From Sulfuricella sp. (lineage in GTDB: Bacteria > Pseudomonadota > Gammaproteobacteria > Burkholderiales > Sulfuricellaceae), in NCBI GenBank assembly GCA_023266195.1, contig JAHFRP010000003.1:224101-288100 (forward strand): a stretch of 64,000 nucleotides of DNA, written 5' to 3'. Made by a program: the position numbers and the translations under genes. This document shows, in pieces, positions 9,453 through 18,223 of the stretch; the stretch's first letter is position 1; each line of letters begins with the position of its first letter. A model generated the notes under the pieces. It saw only the letters and a list, made by a program, of their open reading frames with translations, was not told the DNA's origin and made no database searches.

Positions 9453-11186
9453 GTGAAAGCCTCCGACGCCGTCGCCAAATTCCTCGCCGCGCACCAGGTC
9501 CACTATTGCTTCGAACTGGTGGGCGGGATGATCACGCACCTGTTGGACAGCCTTGCGCAAGACGGTCGCTTCAACATCATCTCCATGCATCACGAGCAAT
9601 CCGCCGCATTTGCGGCGGAGGGTGTCGCACGGCAGGCAATGGGCCGGCAGATCGCGGTGGCGATGGGCACCAGCGGCCCCGGCGCAACCAACCTGATTAC
9701 CGGCATCGGCAGTTGCTGGTTCGACTCCGTCCCCTGTCTGTTCATCACCGGGCAGGTGAACACCCACGAGCTGAAGGGCGTGCGCGCGGTACGGCAGCAG
9801 GGCTTCCAGGAACTCGACATCATCCCGATGGTGGCTTCGATCACCAAACATGCTGCGCAGGTAACCGACCCGGAGAAACTGCTGCCGGAACTGCATCGCG
9901 CCTTGTCGGCGGCGCTTTCCGGACGCCAGGGCCCGGCCCTGATCGACATCCCGAACGATGTGCAGCGCATGGATATTCCCGATGCGCTGGTCGAAGAATG
10001 GGTCCGCAAGCCCTTGCAGCCGGACGACTCGCCGCCGGTTGACGAGACCTGGCTTGCTGCTCTGTCCGAACTTTGCCGCGCCTCCCTCCGGCCGCTGATC
10101 TGCCTCGGCGGCGGCGCGCGCTGGGCACCCTCGATGGCGGCCTGGGTGGCGGCGCTGGAAGAAATGGGCATCCCCTATGTTTCGACGCTGATGGGCCACG
10201 AACGCATCGTCGCGGGCGCACATTACTTCAACATGGTCGGCAGCTACGGCAATCGCGAAGCCAACTGGGCGGTGCAGAATTGCGATCTGCTGATCGTGAT
10301 CGGCGCCCGCCTCGATGTGCGCCAGACCGGCGCAGACATCGACGACTTTGCACGCCACGCCAGGGTCGTGCAGATCGACATCGACCCCGCCCAGCTGAAC
10401 AACCGCATCCACGCCGATCTGTCGATCCGGAGCGATGCCGAGTCTTTTTTCCGCCGCTTCAGGATCGATGGCACCACTTTTTGCGCCCAATCCTCCGACT
10501 GGACGGCGCAGCTCGTTGCGCTGAAAACCCGTTCCGCCGCGGATGAATATGCGGATTGGGAAATCAGCCCCGGCACGTTGTTCGGGCTGCTCAACGAGGC
10601 GATGACGGGCAGGCCGGTGGATTATGTCTGCGATGTCGGCAATCACCAGATGTGGGCCGCACAAAGTCTGCGGCTGGAGAAGAATCAGGCGGCACACTAT
10701 AGCGGCGGCATGGGCGCGATGGGATTTGCCCTGCCTGCCGCGCTGGGAATCGCCCTCAGCGCCGGCCACAAAACCATCGTCATCACCGGCGACGGCAGCC
10801 TGCAGATCAACATCCAGGAACTGGACACTCTGCAGCGCCAGCAATTGGATGTCGCCGTCATCGTAATGAACAATCACTCGCTGGGAATGGTGAAGAATTT
10901 TCAGGACATGTATTTCGACGGCAGGAACCAGTCCACCAAGGAAGGGTACAGCTGCCCCTCCTTCACCGATCTGGCGCGAGCTTATGGGATCAGCAGCCTC
11001 TATGTTTCGAGCCGGGCCGAATTGGCCAAGGCCATCGAAGAGATCGCTCGGGCGACGGGGCCGGTCTTGCTGGAAGTGGCGATGCCCTACGCAACGGAAT
11101 GTCGCCCCCGCCTGGCCTTCGGCAAAAAGCTGGATGAGCAGTTTCCATACATCGAGCGATATATGATGGTCGCCTCGAAGAGATGA
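9453..11186 (+). CDS. Thiamine-diphosphate enzyme of the acetolactate-synthase family, YerE-like
   Basis: The 577-residue protein has the three-domain layout of ThDP enzymes. The catalytic Glu lies in HHEQSAAFAAEG near residue 50, then comes GTSGPGATNLITG, a central domain from about residue 190, and the ThDP/Mg motif GDGSLQINIQELDTL ending in VMNNHSLGM. General acetolactate synthases use pyruvate twice. The YerE branch instead transfers the acetyl unit of pyruvate to C4 of CDP-4-keto-3,6-dideoxyhexose to make a branched sugar (yersiniose). Placement after rfbFGH and a reductase strongly suggests the YerE role. No small regulatory subunit gene (ilvN) is adjacent, which argues against branched-chain amino-acid synthesis. 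GTG start. Confidence 0.8.
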   Translation: MKASDAVAKFLAAHQVHYCFELVGGMITHLLDSLAQDGRFNIISMHHEQSAAFAAEGVARQAMGRQIAVAMGTSGPGATNLITGIGSCWFDSVPCLFITGQVNTHELKGVRAVRQQGFQELDIIPMVASITKHAAQVTDPEKLLPELHRALSAALSGRQGPALIDIPNDVQRMDIPDALVEEWVRKPLQPDDSPPVDETWLAALSELCRASLRPLICLGGGARWAPSMAAWVAALEEMGIPYVSTLMGHERIVAGAHYFNMVGSYGNREANWAVQNCDLLIVIGARLDVRQTGADIDDFARHARVVQIDIDPAQLNNRIHADLSIRSDAESFFRRFRIDGTTFCAQSSDWTAQLVALKTRSAADEYADWEISPGTLFGLLNEAMTGRPVDYVCDVGNHQMWAAQSLRLEKNQAAHYSGGMGAMGFALPAALGIALSAGHKTIVITGDGSLQINIQELDTLQRQQLDVAVIVMNNHSLGMVKNFQDMYFDGRNQSTKEGYSCPSFTDLARAYGISSLYVSSRAELAKAIEEIARATGPVLLEVAMPYATECRPRLAFGKKLDEQFPYIERYMMVASKR

Positions 11187-11310
11187 AAAACCCATGTTAT
11201 TTATCGGTCATGGGAGCCATGATTCGGGCCGTGATCAATCGCCCGACCGGAAAAATCCTTTCCAGCTGGCATCCTGAATATTCACCTTCACCGAAGCGGA
11301 TTTCAGCCTG

Positions 11311-12054
11311 ATGCTCTCCGTCATCATCATCGCAAAGAATGAGGCCGGGGCAATCCGAAACTGCCTGGAATCGGTCGCCTGGGCCGACGAAATCGTGGTG
11401 CTGGACTCCGGCAGCAGCGACGAGACGGTAGCGATCTGCCGCGAATACGGCGCCATCGTGCAAATCACCGACTGGCCTGGTTTCGGCCCGCAAAAAAACC
11501 GGGCGCTGAATCTGGCGTCCAGCGACTGGATACTCTCACTGGATGCAGACGAGCGGATCACGCCGGAACTGCGCCGCGAAATCGAAACAGCCATGGCCAG
11601 CCCGGACAAATACAACGCATTCCGCATTCCGCGCAGTTCCAGTTACTGCGGCCGCTTCATGCGCCACGGCGGATGGTGGCCGGATTACGTGACCCGGCTG
11701 TTCCGCAGGGGTTCGGCGCATTTCACCGACGACCTGGTGCATGAACGGCTTGAGGTGATAGGGGCAACGGGAACGCTGAGCCAGCCTTTGCTGCATATCG
11801 CGTTCACCGACCTGGAAGAAGTGCTGGACAAGGTCAATCGCTATTCCAGCGCCGGCGCCGCCATGCAACACGCCCGCGGCAGGAAGGCATCCCTCGGGAG
11901 TGCCGTCCTGCACGGCTTGTGGAGTTTCCTGCGCACTTATGTGCTGCGCGGCGGCTTCCTTGATGGCCGGGAAGGATTCATGCTGGCGGTATCCAATGCC
12001 GAGGGCACTTATTATCGTTATCTCAAGTTGATGTTGCTGGCAGATCGCAAATAA
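11311..12054 (+). CDS. Glycosyltransferase family 2, WaaE/KdtX-like
   Basis: GT-A fold protein of 247 residues. It opens LSVIIIAKNEAGAI, has the nucleotide-site Asp in VVLDSGSSDET and the metal motif LDADER near residue 78. Two-thirds along it has GGWWPDYVTRLFRRG and HERLEV, typical of the WaaE/KdtX group that adds a glucose to the lipopolysaccharide core. It is separated by 124 bases from the sugar-synthesis run, in which I see nothing beyond leader sequence. The stop overlaps the next start (TAATG). Confidence 0.85.
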   Translation: MLSVIIIAKNEAGAIRNCLESVAWADEIVVLDSGSSDETVAICREYGAIVQITDWPGFGPQKNRALNLASSDWILSLDADERITPELRREIETAMASPDKYNAFRIPRSSSYCGRFMRHGGWWPDYVTRLFRRGSAHFTDDLVHERLEVIGATGTLSQPLLHIAFTDLEEVLDKVNRYSSAGAAMQHARGRKASLGSAVLHGLWSFLRTYVLRGGFLDGREGFMLAVSNAEGTYYRYLKLMLLADRK

Positions 12055-12866
12055 TGCACATCGCCGTCGTAATCACCACCTATAACCGCCCTGATGCCCT
12101 GGCGGCGGTATTGGACGGCTTTCTTGCGCAGACCGACCCGGGCTTCGAGATCATCGTCGCAGATGACGGTTCGACGGATGAAACCCGCCAGGTCATCGAG
12201 AACTACCGGAGTCGCGCCCCCTTTCCCCTCCGGCACGCCTGGCAGGAGGACCAGGGGTTTCGTGCCGCCGCCGCACGAAATCTGGCCGTTGCAGCCACTA
12301 TGGCGGACTACGTGATATTTACCGACGGCGACTGCATCCCCCCCGCGGATTTCATTGCCCGTCACCGCGCCTTGGCCGAACCGGGCTGGTTTGTTTCGGG
12401 AAACCGGGTGCTGCTGTCGGAAAATTTTACCCGGCGGGTATTGCAGGAACTATTGCCTGTTCACCAGAGGAGGGCGATTGCATGGCTTGGTGCGCGCTGG
12501 CGCGGGGAAATCAACCGCTGGCTACCGACCTTGCGTCTTCCGATTCCGGGCAGCCTGCGCCGTTCGCAGCCGGATCGCTGGAAAGGCGCCAAGACCTGCA
12601 ACCTGGCCGTGTGGCGCCATGATTTGATCAAAATCAACGGCCTGGACGAAGCTTATTCCGGCTGGGGGATGGAAGATTCCGACCTGGTCGTGCGCTTGCT
12701 CCATGCCGGAGTGCGCCACAAGAACGGTCGCTTCGCCGTGCCCGTGCTGCATCTGTGGCATAAGGAATACGACCGGGGCGCGCTGCCGGAGAACATTGCA
12801 AGGCTGGATGCCTTGCTGCATTCCAGTCGAATCAGGGCCGTCCAGGGATTGGACCAGTACCTGTGA
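12054..12866 (+). CDS. Glycosyltransferase family 2
   Basis: The 270-residue GT-A protein opens VVITTYNRPDAL, with VADDGSTDET, the DxD-like metal motif FTDGDCIPP and a C-terminal acidic motif GWGMEDSDLVVRL, as in the galactosyltransferase-like C-domain group. It transfers an unidentified sugar during polysaccharide or core assembly on the cytoplasmic face. It is translationally coupled on both sides: TAATG with the preceding gene and GTGA with the following GT9 gene. Confidence 0.85.
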   Translation: MHIAVVITTYNRPDALAAVLDGFLAQTDPGFEIIVADDGSTDETRQVIENYRSRAPFPLRHAWQEDQGFRAAAARNLAVAATMADYVIFTDGDCIPPADFIARHRALAEPGWFVSGNRVLLSENFTRRVLQELLPVHQRRAIAWLGARWRGEINRWLPTLRLPIPGSLRRSQPDRWKGAKTCNLAVWRHDLIKINGLDEAYSGWGMEDSDLVVRLLHAGVRHKNGRFAVPVLHLWHKEYDRGALPENIARLDALLHSSRIRAVQGLDQYL

Positions 12867-13942
12867 CCGCTCCGCGCCGTATTCTGTTGATTGCCACGCG
12901 CCGCATCGGGGACGTGCTGCTCGCCACGCCCTTGATCCGCTCCCTGCGCCGAGCGTGGCCGGATGCAAGGCTGGACGTATTGGTATTCGACGGCACGCAG
13001 GGCATCCTCGCCAACAATCCCGACATCGACCGGATCATCACCGTTCCCGAGCGTCCGCGCCAGGGGAAACACCTTTCCTTGCTCGCCAAGCTGTGGCGGC
13101 GTTACGACCTGGCGCTATCCGCCTTGCCGGGCGACCGCCCCACTCTGTACGCCTGGCTCGCCGGCAAGCGGCGGGTCGGATTGCTCGTGCCGGCGGCCAA
13201 TCAGGCCTGGAAGCGTCGACTGCTGGATGCCTGGACTCCGTTCGACAACGACACCACGCATACGGTGCGAATGTACCTTGCCCTGGCCGACCTGCTGGGG
13301 ATAGAACGCCACAACGAAGTGGTCCTGGCATGGAGCGCAGCACAAGCGGATCGCGTTGCCATGCTGTTGCGGTCGGTCGGTCCGTACGCCGTGCTCCATG
13401 TTTACCCCAAGTTCGCCTACAAGACATGGCATCGGTCGGGTTGGGCCGAGCTTGCGCGCTGGCTCGAAAACCGGGGCACCCGGACGGTGCTTACCGGCTC
13501 CTCCGCACCGGACGAACTGGCCTATGTTGCGGATCTTTTGCCCGATTTGCCCGCCGGCACCATCAACCTGGCAGGCCGGCTGGATTTTGGCGAAGTGGCC
13601 TGCCTGCTGGCCGGCGCACGCATCTACGTCGGGCCGGATACGGCGGTAACCCATATCGCTGCCGCAGCGGGCGTACCGACAGTGGCATTGTTCGGGCCGT
13701 CCAACCCGGTAAAATGGGGGCCGTGGCCGCAAGGATTCGCCGGGTCGGGCAACCCTTATTCCCTCAAGGGAACCCAGCGGGCAGGAAACGTCGTGCTGAT
13801 GCAGGGAGAGGGCGAATGCGTGCCCTGTTTTCAGGAAGGCTGCCATCGTCACGTCAACAGCCTGAGCGATTGCCTGCAACAGCTCTCGCCTGATCGGGTC
13901 ATCGCGGCAGCGCATGAGCTGCTAGAAGAAAAACAACCATAG
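12863..13942 (+). CDS. Glycosyltransferase family 9 (heptosyltransferase-like)
   Basis: This 359-residue protein begins RRILLIATRRIGDVLLATPLIRSLR, the usual GT9 N-terminus (shown here across residues 4-28). It ends with the donor-binding block GPDTAVTHIAAAAG and LFGPSNPVKWGPW. GT9 enzymes such as WaaC, WaaF and WaaQ add heptose to the inner core. Cysteines in ECVPCFQEGCHRH near residues 312-324 match the C-terminal region of WaaQ-type members. The GTG start overlaps the previous stop. Which heptose is added cannot be told. Confidence 0.87.
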   Translation: MTAPRRILLIATRRIGDVLLATPLIRSLRRAWPDARLDVLVFDGTQGILANNPDIDRIITVPERPRQGKHLSLLAKLWRRYDLALSALPGDRPTLYAWLAGKRRVGLLVPAANQAWKRRLLDAWTPFDNDTTHTVRMYLALADLLGIERHNEVVLAWSAAQADRVAMLLRSVGPYAVLHVYPKFAYKTWHRSGWAELARWLENRGTRTVLTGSSAPDELAYVADLLPDLPAGTINLAGRLDFGEVACLLAGARIYVGPDTAVTHIAAAAGVPTVALFGPSNPVKWGPWPQGFAGSGNPYSLKGTQRAGNVVLMQGEGECVPCFQEGCHRHVNSLSDCLQQLSPDRVIAAAHELLEEKQP

Positions 13943-14019
13943 AGATATTTTTTGAATTCCTTATTTTTCATGCACGCATGCCCAGTCGATTGCCGACGCA
14001 AACCGAAAGGTGTTTCGGC

Positions 14020-15321
14020 ATGAACAAGACCGCCCGGCCTTGCCGCTGGCTGATCCTCTCGCACGGTTTCAACATGGATGGCCGCGCGGCCAGCCAGACC
14101 ATCACCGACAAGATTCCGCACCTGCGGGCGGCCGGCATCGTGGTGCAGGTGCTGAGCGCCATTACCGGCGAACGGGATCGGCATGTCGCCCATCGCCAGC
14201 TGCTGCCTTGGGGGCCGTCCGGGCTGCGCTTCGACTTTCGTCACTGGCTGGTACAGCGGGTGGGACGCGGCCTCGCCTACCGTCTGTTGACGCCGCTGGT
14301 TTCCCTGCTGCTCGGCCCGTTCACGCTGCTTGAAAAACTCGCGCTGGGCGTTTCCAGCCAATGGTCCTGGGCGCTGCCAGCCGCATTGGTCGGGATCTGG
14401 CGTGTCAGGACCGGTCAAGTCGACGTGCTCTATTCGACCGGCGGCGCATGGTCGGCCCACCTGGCAGGCTGGTGGATCCAGCGCATCACCGGCGTGCACT
14501 GGATCGCGGAGATCCACGACCCGATGGTGCCGCCCGGCCAGACCGCCCGACGCCCGTCGCGCGACGAACGCGCCCGCGCCTGGCTGGAAGGCAAAATCTG
14601 CTCAGACGCCGACTTCGTCTGGTGGTTCACCGAAGGTGCCTGGCAACATGCCCTGCAGCGACACCCGCAACTTGAAAATCGCGGCTTCGCCGTGCTGGCG
14701 GGTGCCGAGCCTCCCCAAGTAAGCGCGCAGCACGCTTACTCCAGCAAGCTGCGCATCGGCCACTTCGGTTCGCTCGCAGCGGGGCGTTCGCTCGCCCCGT
14801 TCCTGGCCGCGCTGGCGGCGTTCATCGAAGAAGTACCGACGGCCCGCAGCCGGATCGAGGTACACGTCTATGGCGCCCGACTCGATGGCGGCTCCGCCGA
14901 TGCCGTGCGCCGCCTGCGGCTGGACGACATGGTTTTCGTCCACGGACGCATCGAGCGCGATTCCCATACCGGCTTGAGTGGCCGCGAACAGATCATGCAG
15001 CGCATGCAAGCCAGCGACGTATTGCTGCTGCTCCACGGCGACAACGACGACTGCGCCGAATACATCCCGTCCAAGTTTTACGAATACCTCTGGACACGCC
15101 GGCCGATTTTCGCGATTACCCACCTCAACCCGCAGCTCGACGGACTGGTCGGCCAGCGGGCCGGATATCTGGCCCATACCGATGATCCGGCCGGGATTGT
15201 CGACGCCTTGCACCGGCTGTTGCGGGATTGGCAAAACCGGCAGTTGCCGGAAGACGTTCTACCTGCAATCACGGTCAAGTCGGCGGTGGATGAGATACTC
15301 GCCAGAGTCGGCTGTCGCTGA
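14020..15321 (+). CDS. Glycosyltransferase, GT4-like
   Basis: The 433-residue protein starts with WLILSHGFNMDGRAASQTITDK, a GT-B N-domain loop (positions 9-30). It has DVLYSTGGAWSAHLAG and WIAEIHDPM near the domain junction. The C-domain carries LRIGHFGSLAAGRS and IPSKFYEYLWTRRPIF, where Glu is the usual nucleotide-sugar contact. ATG 14020 is preferred to the in-frame ATG 13978 because GAAAGG stands 9 bases upstream of it. The sugar is unknown. It lies between a heptosyltransferase-like gene and a DUF6492 gene in the same run. Confidence 0.82.
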   Translation: MNKTARPCRWLILSHGFNMDGRAASQTITDKIPHLRAAGIVVQVLSAITGERDRHVAHRQLLPWGPSGLRFDFRHWLVQRVGRGLAYRLLTPLVSLLLGPFTLLEKLALGVSSQWSWALPAALVGIWRVRTGQVDVLYSTGGAWSAHLAGWWIQRITGVHWIAEIHDPMVPPGQTARRPSRDERARAWLEGKICSDADFVWWFTEGAWQHALQRHPQLENRGFAVLAGAEPPQVSAQHAYSSKLRIGHFGSLAAGRSLAPFLAALAAFIEEVPTARSRIEVHVYGARLDGGSADAVRRLRLDDMVFVHGRIERDSHTGLSGREQIMQRMQASDVLLLLHGDNDDCAEYIPSKFYEYLWTRRPIFAITHLNPQLDGLVGQRAGYLAHTDDPAGIVDALHRLLRDWQNRQLPEDVLPAITVKSAVDEILARVGCR

Positions 15322-15330
15322 AGGATGCAC

Positions 15331-16230
15331 ATGGTCCCTTTCCTGCTGTTCTGCAAGTCCTATGCGGGCGACCTCAAACGAGTCAAGCGCCTTTGGCTGA
15401 GCGTGCAGCGCTTCAACGTTGATCGCATCCCGTTTTACATCAGCGTGCCCGCGGCCGACCGCGCGTTGTTTGAGCAGACTATCGGCCAGCACCCCGGCCT
15501 GTTCTGGGTCAGCGACGAAGACATCGTGCGCGCGAATCCGATGGCGGACCCTGGCCAGTATCGGCTTTGGGACGGCCGGCTGTCGCAACAGGTGGTAAAA
15601 AGCGAGTTCTGGCGCCATGCCGGCTGCGAAAATTACCTGTGCCTGGATTCCGAGAGCGAATTCATCCGCGACTTCCGTCAATCCGATTTTCTCGACCCTC
15701 AGGGCGTGCCGTACACGGTCATGCATCAGTCCAAGGAGTTGCTTCAACTTGCGGCCAACAAGGGCATCGACAAAGTGCTGGACGACTTTCATCGCGACAG
15801 CGCCATGATGAAGTCGGTGTTCGGCCGCTCAGGGCCGGACTACGATTTCGGGCCGACACCGGTGATCTGGTCCGCCCGTGTCTGGCAGGATCTGGACGAA
15901 CACTACCTGCGGCCAAAAGGCATGACTCTCTGGGATGCCATCCGGGAGCGCCCCAGCGAGTTGCGCTGGTATGGCGAATCGCTGTTGCATTTCAGGAGCA
16001 TCCCCTTGCTGCCCGTCGAACCGCTCTTCCGCGTCTACCACTACAACTGGCAATGGCTTGCCCAGCGCCGCCTGCGGGAATCGGCTTCGACCCTGAGAAG
16101 CGTGTATCTGGGTGTGCTGTGCCAGTCGAGCTGGCAATATGAATGGGATTCCGGCACCCAGGCGAAGCGCAAGTCGTGGCCCTCGCGCATGGTGCGGGCC
16201 GCAAAAGCCTGGCTGGCCCGATTCCGATGA
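15331..16230 (+). CDS. DUF6492 family protein, putative glycosyltransferase
   Basis: The 299-residue protein has no signal peptide. It begins MVPFLLFCKSYAGDLKRVKRL and contains WRHAGCENYLCLDSESEFIRDF, in which DSES resembles a DxD-type metal site, and DFGPTPVIWSARVW. This fits the DUF6492 group found in polysaccharide loci and thought to be glycosyltransferases; I know of no biochemical proof. AAGG at 15321-15324 fits the ATG at 15331 (six bases) better than the ATG at 15325. The next gene starts in its stop codon. Confidence 0.7.
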   Translation: MVPFLLFCKSYAGDLKRVKRLWLSVQRFNVDRIPFYISVPAADRALFEQTIGQHPGLFWVSDEDIVRANPMADPGQYRLWDGRLSQQVVKSEFWRHAGCENYLCLDSESEFIRDFRQSDFLDPQGVPYTVMHQSKELLQLAANKGIDKVLDDFHRDSAMMKSVFGRSGPDYDFGPTPVIWSARVWQDLDEHYLRPKGMTLWDAIRERPSELRWYGESLLHFRSIPLLPVEPLFRVYHYNWQWLAQRRLRESASTLRSVYLGVLCQSSWQYEWDSGTQAKRKSWPSRMVRAAKAWLARFR

Positions 16231-17144
16231 ACACTTCCCCCTGGCTGGAGATTTTCGTACTCTGCCATAACCGGCCCGAGTCGGCGAAAAAGGCCATCCA
16301 GTCCATCCTGGATCAGCATGCCGGCGGCTTCCGGCTGATCGTCTCGGACAACTCCAGCGACGACCGCATGGCGGAGATGATGCGCGCGAACTTCCCGGCC
16401 GTTCAGCTCACCCGACGGCCATGCCTGCCTGCTCTGGAGCACTTTAACGCCTGCATCGCCGAGGCGCGCGCAGAGTATTTCTGCCTGTTCCACGACGACG
16501 ACGTGATGGGCCCGGACTTCGTCGGCGAAATGCGCATCGCCGCCGACCGGTTTCCCGATGCCGTGGCATTCGGAGCCAACGCCTGGGAGGTAGATCTGGC
16601 CAAAGGGTTACGGAAGCGCTGTTTCCAGGCCATTGGTCGGCACGTCGCAATCGACTCGGCCAGGACCTTGTTCCGGCGTTACTTCGGCCGCCATCAAACC
16701 GGCATCGCCCCGTTTCCTGGGTATGTTTACCGGACGGCCGTGGCGGGTCTCCAGCGCATCCCCACCGGCGGCGGCAAATATGCAGACGTCAGCTGGCTGC
16801 TGCGCCTGGCATCGCTCGGGTCGATCGTCTGGTGGACCAAGCCGTTGATGGAATACAACCTTCACGGCGAAAATGACGGCCTGCAGGAATCGCGCCGCGA
16901 CCGCCTGCGCTTTCTTGGTTTCATCAAGCGTTGCCGGCAGTGTGCGGGCCGGGCTGAACTGGGCGACTACCGCTATTTCATTTACAAGAAAATCGTCGCG
17001 GCGGATGGCGAAAACCCGCGCAAACAGGCGCGGATACGCCACCTACGTCGATTTCTCATGCACCAGCGGATGAGGCGGTTGCTGCGGCTGACCGACTATG
17101 CGGCGATGCTGCACAAAATTTCACTAAAAATCCGAGACCAGTGA
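16227..17144 (+). CDS. Glycosyltransferase family 2
   Basis: The 305-residue GT-A protein opens EIFVLCHNRPESAKKA, with VSDNSSDDRM and the metal motif LFHDDDVMGPDF near residue 92. The C-terminal third is very basic (arginine-rich), which suggests association with membrane phospholipid. Its ATG overlaps the DUF6492 stop (ATGA). The donor and acceptor cannot be read from sequence. It ends ten bases before the GT10 gene, so the two are probably cotranscribed. Confidence 0.82.
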   Translation: MNTSPWLEIFVLCHNRPESAKKAIQSILDQHAGGFRLIVSDNSSDDRMAEMMRANFPAVQLTRRPCLPALEHFNACIAEARAEYFCLFHDDDVMGPDFVGEMRIAADRFPDAVAFGANAWEVDLAKGLRKRCFQAIGRHVAIDSARTLFRRYFGRHQTGIAPFPGYVYRTAVAGLQRIPTGGGKYADVSWLLRLASLGSIVWWTKPLMEYNLHGENDGLQESRRDRLRFLGFIKRCRQCAGRAELGDYRYFIYKKIVAADGENPRKQARIRHLRRFLMHQRMRRLLRLTDYAAMLHKISLKIRDQ

Positions 17145-17154
17145 GAGGTACATA

Positions 17155-18171
17155 ATGATCATAGGCAGCATCTTCCAGGATGGCCACAGCCGAAACTCCC
17201 TTTTCTCGACAGAGGATTCGGTTCACCGCTACAACCCGACCTATACGCCCATTCTGCTGCGCAAGGAGTTTCTCGCTCTCGGTATCGAGATCAACACGCC
17301 GGACATGAATGACGGACGGCAGCTTGCTTTTGAACTGCACGTGGAAGGCCGGCCGCTGGCCGAGTCGGAAGTGCCCCGCTACCTGATCGCGACAGAGAAT
17401 CCCTTCATCAACCGGCTGAACGATGATCTTGAGTACTTCAAACGGTTCGCACAGGTCTTCACCTGGAACCAGAAATTTTTCGCCCTGGGCAACGTGACGC
17501 CGATCCTGTTTCCGAATCAATTGGTGTGGACGCCTTTCAAGCCGTATGCCGAGCGGGATCTCTTCGCCAGCCTGATCAACGCCAACAAGGGTTTCCCATA
17601 CGCGCTGGATACCGACCTCTATCAGGAACGTATCCGGGTCATCCGTTGGTACGAACAGCACGCGCCCAGTCAGTTCGCACTCTATGGCATGGGATGGAAT
17701 AAGCCGGCCAGGGGATTGGGTGTACTGAGCAAGCTCAGAAGACGAATCGACCGCATCAGGAGCCAGATATACGGCTATAAGCCCTTCCCGAGCTACCGCG
17801 GTGAAGTTCGCTTGAAGCGGGATGTATTGGCACGCAGCAAGTTTTCCTACTGCTACGAAAACGTCAGCGACCTGCCGAATTGGGTAACTGAAAAGATATT
17901 CGACAGTCTGCTGGCCGGTTGCGTACCGATCTATTGGGGCGCGAACAACGTGGCGGATCTGATTCCCACCGATTGTTTCATCGACCGCCGGAAGTTCGAC
18001 GACATGGATACTCTGCACCGGTTTCTCGAGTCCATCGATGAGGATCGATATGCACGTTACCAGGCGGCCATATACGATTTCCTGTCTAGCGAAGCGGCGC
18101 GGCGCTTCAGCTCCGAGCACTACGTCAAGACCATTACCGAGCGGATCGCGAGCGACCTCGGGAGGCGCTGA
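17155..18171 (+). CDS. Glycosyltransferase family 10 (alpha-1,3/1,4-fucosyltransferase-like)
   Basis: The 338-residue protein carries the GT10 donor motif as FSYCYENVSDLPNWVTEK followed by LLAGCVPIYWGANN (positions ~236-266). This is the region that binds GDP-fucose. A basic stretch (KLRRRIDRIRSQ) lies at residues ~193-204. GDP-fucose or GDP-colitose from the upstream gmd/fcl/colD genes is the likely donor. It is the last plus-strand gene of the cluster and faces the convergent SGNH gene. Its stop codon lies inside a 15-base sequence that recurs after the exonuclease III gene. Confidence 0.9.
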   Translation: MIIGSIFQDGHSRNSLFSTEDSVHRYNPTYTPILLRKEFLALGIEINTPDMNDGRQLAFELHVEGRPLAESEVPRYLIATENPFINRLNDDLEYFKRFAQVFTWNQKFFALGNVTPILFPNQLVWTPFKPYAERDLFASLINANKGFPYALDTDLYQERIRVIRWYEQHAPSQFALYGMGWNKPARGLGVLSKLRRRIDRIRSQIYGYKPFPSYRGEVRLKRDVLARSKFSYCYENVSDLPNWVTEKIFDSLLAGCVPIYWGANNVADLIPTDCFIDRRKFDDMDTLHRFLESIDEDRYARYQAAIYDFLSSEAARRFSSEHYVKTITERIASDLGRR

Positions 18172-18223
18172 TTTTGGCCGCTGGAGCCGCACCGGCCAGG
18201 CAAGTCGGTGCCTGGCGGCACTT

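Noticed and set aside
9453..11186. Ordinary acetolactate synthase large subunit (ilvB)
   Set aside because: There is no small subunit or other branched-chain amino-acid gene nearby, and the gene is embedded in the dideoxysugar run; kept only as the alternative.
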